DNA of 64,000 nucleotides from NCBI RefSeq assembly GCF_023065955.2, contig NW_026622952.1, positions 35,909,813 through 35,973,812 on the forward strand. Reading direction: 5' to 3'. The first letter of the stretch is position 1. Each line of letters opens with the position of its first letter. Made by a program: the position numbers and the translations under genes. The notes under the pieces were generated by a model that was given only the letters and a program-made list of their open reading frames with translations, was not told where the DNA came from and did not search any database. Positions 58,670 through 64,000 of this stretch are shown here, one piece after another. The DNA comes from Ursus arctos. Lineage: Eukaryota; Chordata; Mammalia; Carnivora; Ursidae.

Positions 58670-58851
58670 GGGGGCACCTGAGGGCTCAGTTGGTTAAGCA
58701 TCTGCCTTCAGCTCAGGTCATGATCTCTGCGTCCAGGGATGGAGTCCCGCATCGGGCTCCCTGCTCAGCGGGGAGTGTGCTTCTCCCTCTCCCTCTGGCT
58801 TGTGCACTCGCTCGCATAAATAAATAAAATCTTAAAAAAAAAAAAAAAAAA
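58670..58851 (+). mobile_element. CAN SINE
   Basis: Head GGGCACCTGAGGGCTCAG and poly-A present; slightly shortened CT-rich part. Confidence 0.92.
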
Positions 58852-59506
58852 GCTCTTTGCATCCTACAATTTACTCCCTTCTCTAATATTTAAAAGCAAA
58901 GCAAATAACTTGGGTTTTCATTTTAATACATTACAGTCTAACAGTAGTTACCCGAAATCTCTCCATCCTAATTTGACAAGTAAGCCATCTCAAGGCCTAT
59001 AGGACATCTCTCACCAGTTAAAGGAATTCTCATATTCTTTCTACTCCCTCCTTCAGCAATTACAATGATTCCCTTTTATACTTTGGAATGGTTTGTTGCC
59101 TGAATCCCTTAAACTCTGGTAGGTGGGCCTATGATCCCATCAGCACCAAGTTTTGCTCTGACCCCATCCATGTCCAACCTGGTGCAGGGGCAGAGGAGGA
59201 GGGGAGGCAGAAGCTCATCAGAAATACACTTGTGTTCCTGCAGCCCGGGTTCAGACAGCTCCATGCCCCCGGCCCCGGGCCTCACTCCCACCCCATCCGT
59301 GACATCCTTGACAGTATCTGATCCCACACCCAACCTCACCCTCTGCCGGAAGCTCAGACTCCAGTCTTCTATTACCTGTTCCTTCTCTTCCTTCCATTCC
59401 ATCACTGCCTGCAGACTCATTTGCCATTGTGCAATGCCCATTTTCAGAAGAGGCTGCTCCTGCGTTCAAAGGTCTAGCCACTGGCTCTTCAAATTCATCT
59501 AGACAG

Positions 59507-59692
59507 GGGCACCTGGGTGACTCAGTCAGTTAAGCGTCTGCCTTCAGCTCAGGTCATGATCCCTGGGTCCTGGGATCGAGCCCCTCATTGGGCCAGAGCA
59601 GGGAGCCTGCTTCTACCTCTCCCTCTGTCTGCCGCTCCCCCTGCTTGTGCATTCTCTCTCTCTGTCAAATAAATAAATAAAATCTTTAAAAC
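59507..59692 (+). mobile_element. CAN SINE
   Basis: Flanked by ATCTAGACAG on both sides. Confidence 0.94.
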
Positions 59693-59907
59693 AATCTAGA
59701 CAGACCCCAACTTTCCTTATTATCCTTATTTATCCTCCTCCTCCTGCCCCTGAAAAGCCCTAGTTATAATATGTAACTTTCAATTACTGTAATGAAAGCA
59801 GAGTAACAGAGCTCTCAATATTCCACTAACTGTACGATACAATTTTGCCTCTTTGGATTCAGCTGTTTTCTTGTATATAAAACATGATGTTTAAAAGAGG
59901 AGGCCTT

Positions 59908-60107
59908 GGGGCGCCAGGGTGGCACAGCGGTTAAGCGTCTGCCTTCGGCTCAGGGAGTGATCCCGGCGTCCTGGGATGGAGCCCCACATCAGGCTCCTCT
60001 GCTGTGAGCCTGCTTCTTCCTCTCCCACTCCCCCTGCTTGTGTTCCCTCTCTCGCTGGCTGTCTCTATCTCTGTCAAATAAATAAATAAAATCTTTAAAA
60101 AACAAAA
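59908..60107 (+). mobile_element. CAN SINE, young subfamily
   Basis: Perfect 15-bp duplication AAAAGAGGAGGCCTT (59893-59907 and 60108-60122). Confidence 0.96.
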
Positions 60108-60754
60108 AAAAGAGGAGGCCTTTACAAAGAAAACGAACATTTCCTGAACACTCAGTATGGGCTGAGTGGACACTCTGCAAATGTCTCTGCAGTCCTCTTA
60201 ACGTCCATGAGGGGGGGCAGGTACTGTCGCTCCTGTTTTCCAGGAAGCTGAAGGTCAGGAAAGTCAGGGGAACCTGCCCAAAGTGGCCTGGTCTAAGCAG
60301 AGGAGCCAGGCCCAGCCTCCGCCACATCCTCGGCCTCCCTGGTCCCTTCCAGCACCATCACGCTCTCCTCTGTCCCTTAGCTGCAACCACTACAGCCCGG
60401 GCCCTCACGGGTGCCGAAGGGTTTCTAGTCACTGAGGCGAAGGTCATCTTCACCAGAGAACACGGGGATCTTGGCCAACAGGCAGAGGCAAGGAAACATG
60501 CACGTCACTTGTGAAAGTGATTATAGGCCACACGGACACAGAAAACCTCGCTTCCCTCCACAGCTCAGAGGTATGGGGCAGCAGCAGAAAAATTCTGTGG
60601 CAGATGGAAATTCCTCCCCGACACACAGGGAAAGGCAGCCCTTCGGGTCCTGCTACTGCAGGCAGGTGTCAGCTGCCACCACAGACGCGGGGGCACAGCC
60701 CTCTAAACATGGTCCAGATCAAACCACGGTTGAAAGTTAAGAAAGGCTTGTTGG

Positions 60755-61370
60755 CTATGATCCAGCAATTGCACTACTGGGTATCTACCCCAAAGATACA
60801 GATGTAGTGAAGAGAAGGGCCATAGGCACCCCAATGTTCATAGCAGCATTGTCCACAATAGATAAACCGTGGAAGGAGCCGAGATGCCCTTCAACAGATG
60901 AATGGATTAAGAAGACGTGGTCCATATATACAACGGAATATTACTCAGCTACCAGAAAGAACGATTTCACAACATTTGCAGCAACATGGACAGGACTGGA
61001 GGAGATTATGCTAAGTGAAATAAGTCAAGCAGAGAAACACAATTATCATATGGTTTCACTCATTTACGGAACATAAGAAGTAGGAAGATCGGCAGGAGAA
61101 GGAAGGGAAGAATGAAGGGGGGGGTAAACAGAGGAGGGAATGAACCATGAGAGACTGGGGACTCTGGGAAACAAACTGAGGGCTTCAGAGGGGAGGGGGT
61201 GGGGGAATGGGCTAGGCTGGTGATGGGTAGTAAGGAGGGCACGTATTGCATGGAGCACTGGGTGATATACGTAAACAATGAATCACGGAACACTGCATCA
61301 AAAACTAAGGATGTACTATATGCTGACTAACATAACATAATAAAAAATTATTAAAAAAAAAAAAGAAAGA
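60755..61370 (+). mobile_element. Young L1, 5'-truncated
   Basis: About 600 bp of L1 end with a poly-A tail and a perfect 16-bp duplication AAGAAAGGCTTGTTGG (60739-60754 and 61371-61386). One remnant of the ORF2 end stays open (GIYPKDTDVV-like frame broken once). Confidence 0.95.
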
Positions 61371-61493
61371 AAGAAAGGCTTGTTGGATTCTGTTCCAAAC
61401 TCTGGCTTCTCTGTCCTGTTCCACAGCCTATGTCCTCACTGCCTACATGGGGCTACAGCTCGAGTGCTAACATCCTCTTTATCACCTTGACTT

Positions 61494-61706
61494 TTTTTTT
61501 TTTTTTTTTAGATTATATTTATTCCTTTGAGAGAGTGAGAGAGGGAGAAAGAAAGAGCACAAGAGCAGGGTGAGGGGCAGAGGGAGAGGGAGAAGCTGAC
61601 TCCCTGCTGAGCAGGGAGCCCGATGCAGGGCTCGATCCCAGGACTCCCCAGATTATGACCTGAGCCGCAGGCAGACGCTTCACCAGCTGAGCCACTCAGG
61701 CATCCC
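61494..61706 (-). mobile_element. CAN SINE, antisense
   Basis: T-rich start and reversed head CTGAGCCACTCAGGCATCCC. Imperfect duplication ATCACCTTGACTT/ATGACCCTGACTT. Confidence 0.93.
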
Positions 61707-62850
61707 TATGACCCTGACTTTTAAAAGGAAATGTCAGAAGCTCCAACTTATCAGGAACCTCTGTGCTGCCACTTTAAGAAGGTGTAGCTTGGAATCAGCC
61801 GGTGTGGGTAGTAATGAGATGCAGCAAAACCAAGAAGTGCAGATTCCTCTCCTGTTAATATCCAGGTAAGGTTTATGGGAAGAGGAGGGTAAAAATCTGG
61901 ATGCAAAATGGGGGCAAGGGGGCGGGGGATCAGGGTGTATGGTGCTTACTTGTTTTCAAAGTAGGAACAAAACAGCAATATTTTATTCTGGCAATCAGTT
62001 GCTCCGACTGTGCCAGACATGCAGGCTCTCTGTGAATACGTAAGGAAATGAATTAAGTGCTTCTTTCTGCCATAGCCGTATGACCACGCTAGCTATATAA
62101 AAGCATCTATAATTACCGAGCATCAGAACTCAAAGCTCATCTTAAATTCAATATTTTAAGTTCTTTTTTAGACATGCAAAGCAAATTTTGTATCTATTCC
62201 TAAGACCTACAAGTTCTGAGAATCAGAGGTAAATCCACTTCTACGAGTGAAGAGAAAAATCAGGAAGCCTCTCTACGAGGTAGTGGAATTAGAGATTTTA
62301 ATTTTCTTTCTGCTTATCGGTAATTCTTAAACTGTTCCACACAGGACATGCATGCTTCTTTTCCTAAGTCTCACAATGACTTCATGCTAGGCTGGAGCTT
62401 AAAAGGCACACTGTAAGTGCCTCCACATTTCTCATACAATACGAATTAGGCATTTACAGTTACTGCTGAATTATAAATATCTTAAATCTGCACTTGCCAA
62501 GTACTCTTTTCATAGTGATAGCAATGCTACTATGAGACACCAGGCCCTCCTCCAGAAGAAAAGGAATGTCAAAAACCTCACACACATCTATTAGAAAAAC
62601 TGAATTCTACTGCTTCTTGGTTTGTGATGAGCTGAAGTAAAAAATTATTAAGTCACATTTACCTTCTAAATAAGGTATAAAACCAACTTTCCTTGGCAAT
62701 AATTCAGTCATTCTATTTTTACATTTTGGCACGAATTAGACTGACATATCTTCCATATATTTTAAAAGTTTCAAATTAATGAATCCAAGCAATTGTCTAA
62801 AGGAAAGCAAAGAACTAAAACCCTATAAATAACAAAAAGGTACTCATCGG

Positions 62851-63048
62851 TGGGCGCCTGGGTGGCACAGCGGTTAAGCGTCTGCCTTCGGCTCAGGGCG
62901 TGATCCCGGCGTTACGCGATCGAGCCCCACGTCAGGCTCCTCCACTATGAGCCTGCTTCTTCTTCTCCCACTCCCCCTGCTTGTGTTCCCTCTCTCGCTG
63001 GCTGTCTCTATCTCTGTCAAATAAATAAATAAAATCTTAAAAAAAAAA
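62851..63048 (+). mobile_element. CAN SINE, young subfamily
   Basis: Duplication AAAAAGGTACTCATCGG (62834-62850), repeated at 63049-63065 with one difference. Confidence 0.96.
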
Positions 63049-63649
63049 AAAAAGGTCCTCATCGGGCCAAGGCTCCCTTTGAAAGGGCATCTCTCCTGCT
63101 CATGGCCATCAGCCTGGGGAGTGGTACAGGATGGGGAAGAAGAAACATCATATGCGTTGAAAGTTATAAATACTGAAATCGATTCCGCCTTGGGTAGGGG
63201 AAAGCGAGAGACTACAACGCAGAGAGTAGGCCAAGAGTCCCCGCATCAGTGAGAACCTGGCTGCTTCATCTTTTCAAGGCCTCACGTTTTGTACTAAAGA
63301 GATTCAGAAGGGAAGGAAGGCAGAGCAGAAGCATTAAGAAAGAATCTTTCTCAAAAGGGGACTTTAGCGTTTGCTGGGCCATCCCACCCATTCGGCCCTA
63401 ATTAGGGAACACACGCTCTGGTTTCATTTTCGTGATGACAACAAGGCGGCCTGTAGTTTGCCCAAGTTCTCTACAACCATGGTGCTCCACGACTCAGCGT
63501 CTGATACCTCCCGAATGCCCTTGGCTTGTTCACGTCCTGCCTGAAATTCTGTGGCCACGTTCCTAGCCCGTGTCCTGCCCAGTTCCTAGCCTCACCTTTT
63601 CCTAGGTGAAATCTCAGAGCCCCTTTCAAAAGCTGCGCGATGTGTTCTA

Positions 63650-63835
63650 AGTAGAGGTATACCACAGATGAGAATCCTTCCTTCTGGAATGTTTGTTCGA
63701 CAACTCTCTTCTCGGCTGGAACATAAGCCCTTCGGGAGCAGGGACTCTATGCCTGTCCTTTCCCGCTCACAGAATACTCCGGGCCTACTGCAGTGCCTCG
63801 TACAGGGTAGAAACTCAACAGGATTTGTGCAATGA
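63650..63835 (+). mobile_element. L2 3' end
   Basis: GGGAGCAGGGACTCTATGCC and CTCGTACAGGGTAGAAACTC resemble the L2 3' end. Confidence 0.5.
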
Positions 63836-64000
63836 ACCTCTATGTGACTACAGGGAGATACCCCACCAACACCACCTCTTTTGTCCCTCTGTCCTGTATT
63901 TTGGCCCCTACCCTCCATCTATTACCCTGTTGACCCACGTTGGTGTGTTGAGCACATTTTGGCTTACAAAGTGCCCTTGCAAGCAAATATCTGATGGTGA

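Larger units (their letters stand above)
49988..64000 (-). other. ACSL1: ACSL1 intron 2, partial
   Basis: At least 14 kb. No first coding exon, alternative promoter or RNA gene recognised. It contains repeats listed separately, plus a MER5A-like piece (52565-52670), a CAGCC tract (52096-52121), a T run (50851-50868) and an L2 3' end (63650-63835). Confidence 0.7.

Noticed and set aside
5400..63050. tRNA-like heads of the CAN SINEs
   Set aside because: They derive from tRNA-Lys but are SINE promoters, not tRNA genes; no cloverleaf tRNA was found.
1..64000. CRISPR arrays, operons, phage or bacterial insertion sequences
   Set aside because: The sequence is spliced mammalian DNA; no such structure is present.

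Overview
This window is mammalian nuclear DNA with spliced genes, almost certainly from a caniform carnivore. At least 21 tRNA-Lys-derived CAN SINEs (GGCGCCTGGGTGGCTCAG start, CT-rich middle, AATAAATAAAATCTT tail) are scattered through it, many with intact target-site duplications. One young subfamily (GGTGGCACAGCGGTTAAGCG start, CACATCAGGCTCC middle) is, as far as I remember, typical of bears, so a bear is my best guess; that is inference, not proof.

Two genes are present, both on the minus strand. (1) Positions 1-4.4 kb hold the 5' end of CENPU (inner kinetochore protein CENP-U): a CpG-island promoter with CCAAT and E2F-type motifs, a short coding exon 1 and a 49-nt exon 2. The rest of the gene lies beyond base 1. 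(2) Positions about 20.0-64 kb hold ACSL1 (long-chain acyl-CoA synthetase 1): the 3' UTR, 19 constitutive or alternative exon positions giving 633 residues, and the stop codon. Only the first coding exon (about 65 residues, the N-terminal membrane anchor) is missing, upstream of base 64000. Every junction is GT-AG and in phase, so the gene looks intact. CENPU next to ACSL1 matches human 4q35.1, which supports both calls.

The ACSL1 copy has two adjacent 78-nt exons coding for alternative versions of the fatty-acid gate segment (Phe-gate and Tyr-gate), 71 bp apart and probably mutually exclusive.

The 15 kb between the genes (4.8-20 kb) contains no gene I can support. It is a patchwork of old L2, MIR and L1 pieces, young SINEs, young L1 3' ends and a CALM2 processed pseudogene fragment. 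The introns of ACSL1 are similar.

I found no undescribed biological system. The most interesting non-gene structures are mobile-element products: a SINE-L1 chimera inside a single target-site duplication (29475-29823), an L1 insertion with a probable 3' transduction (18331-18663), an inverted repeat around the CALM2 pseudogene (9704-11031), and a CpG-dense minisatellite of three almost perfect 45-bp units in ACSL1 intron 2 (55851-55988). Long open frames elsewhere, including one of 256 codons at 14360-15130, look like chance.
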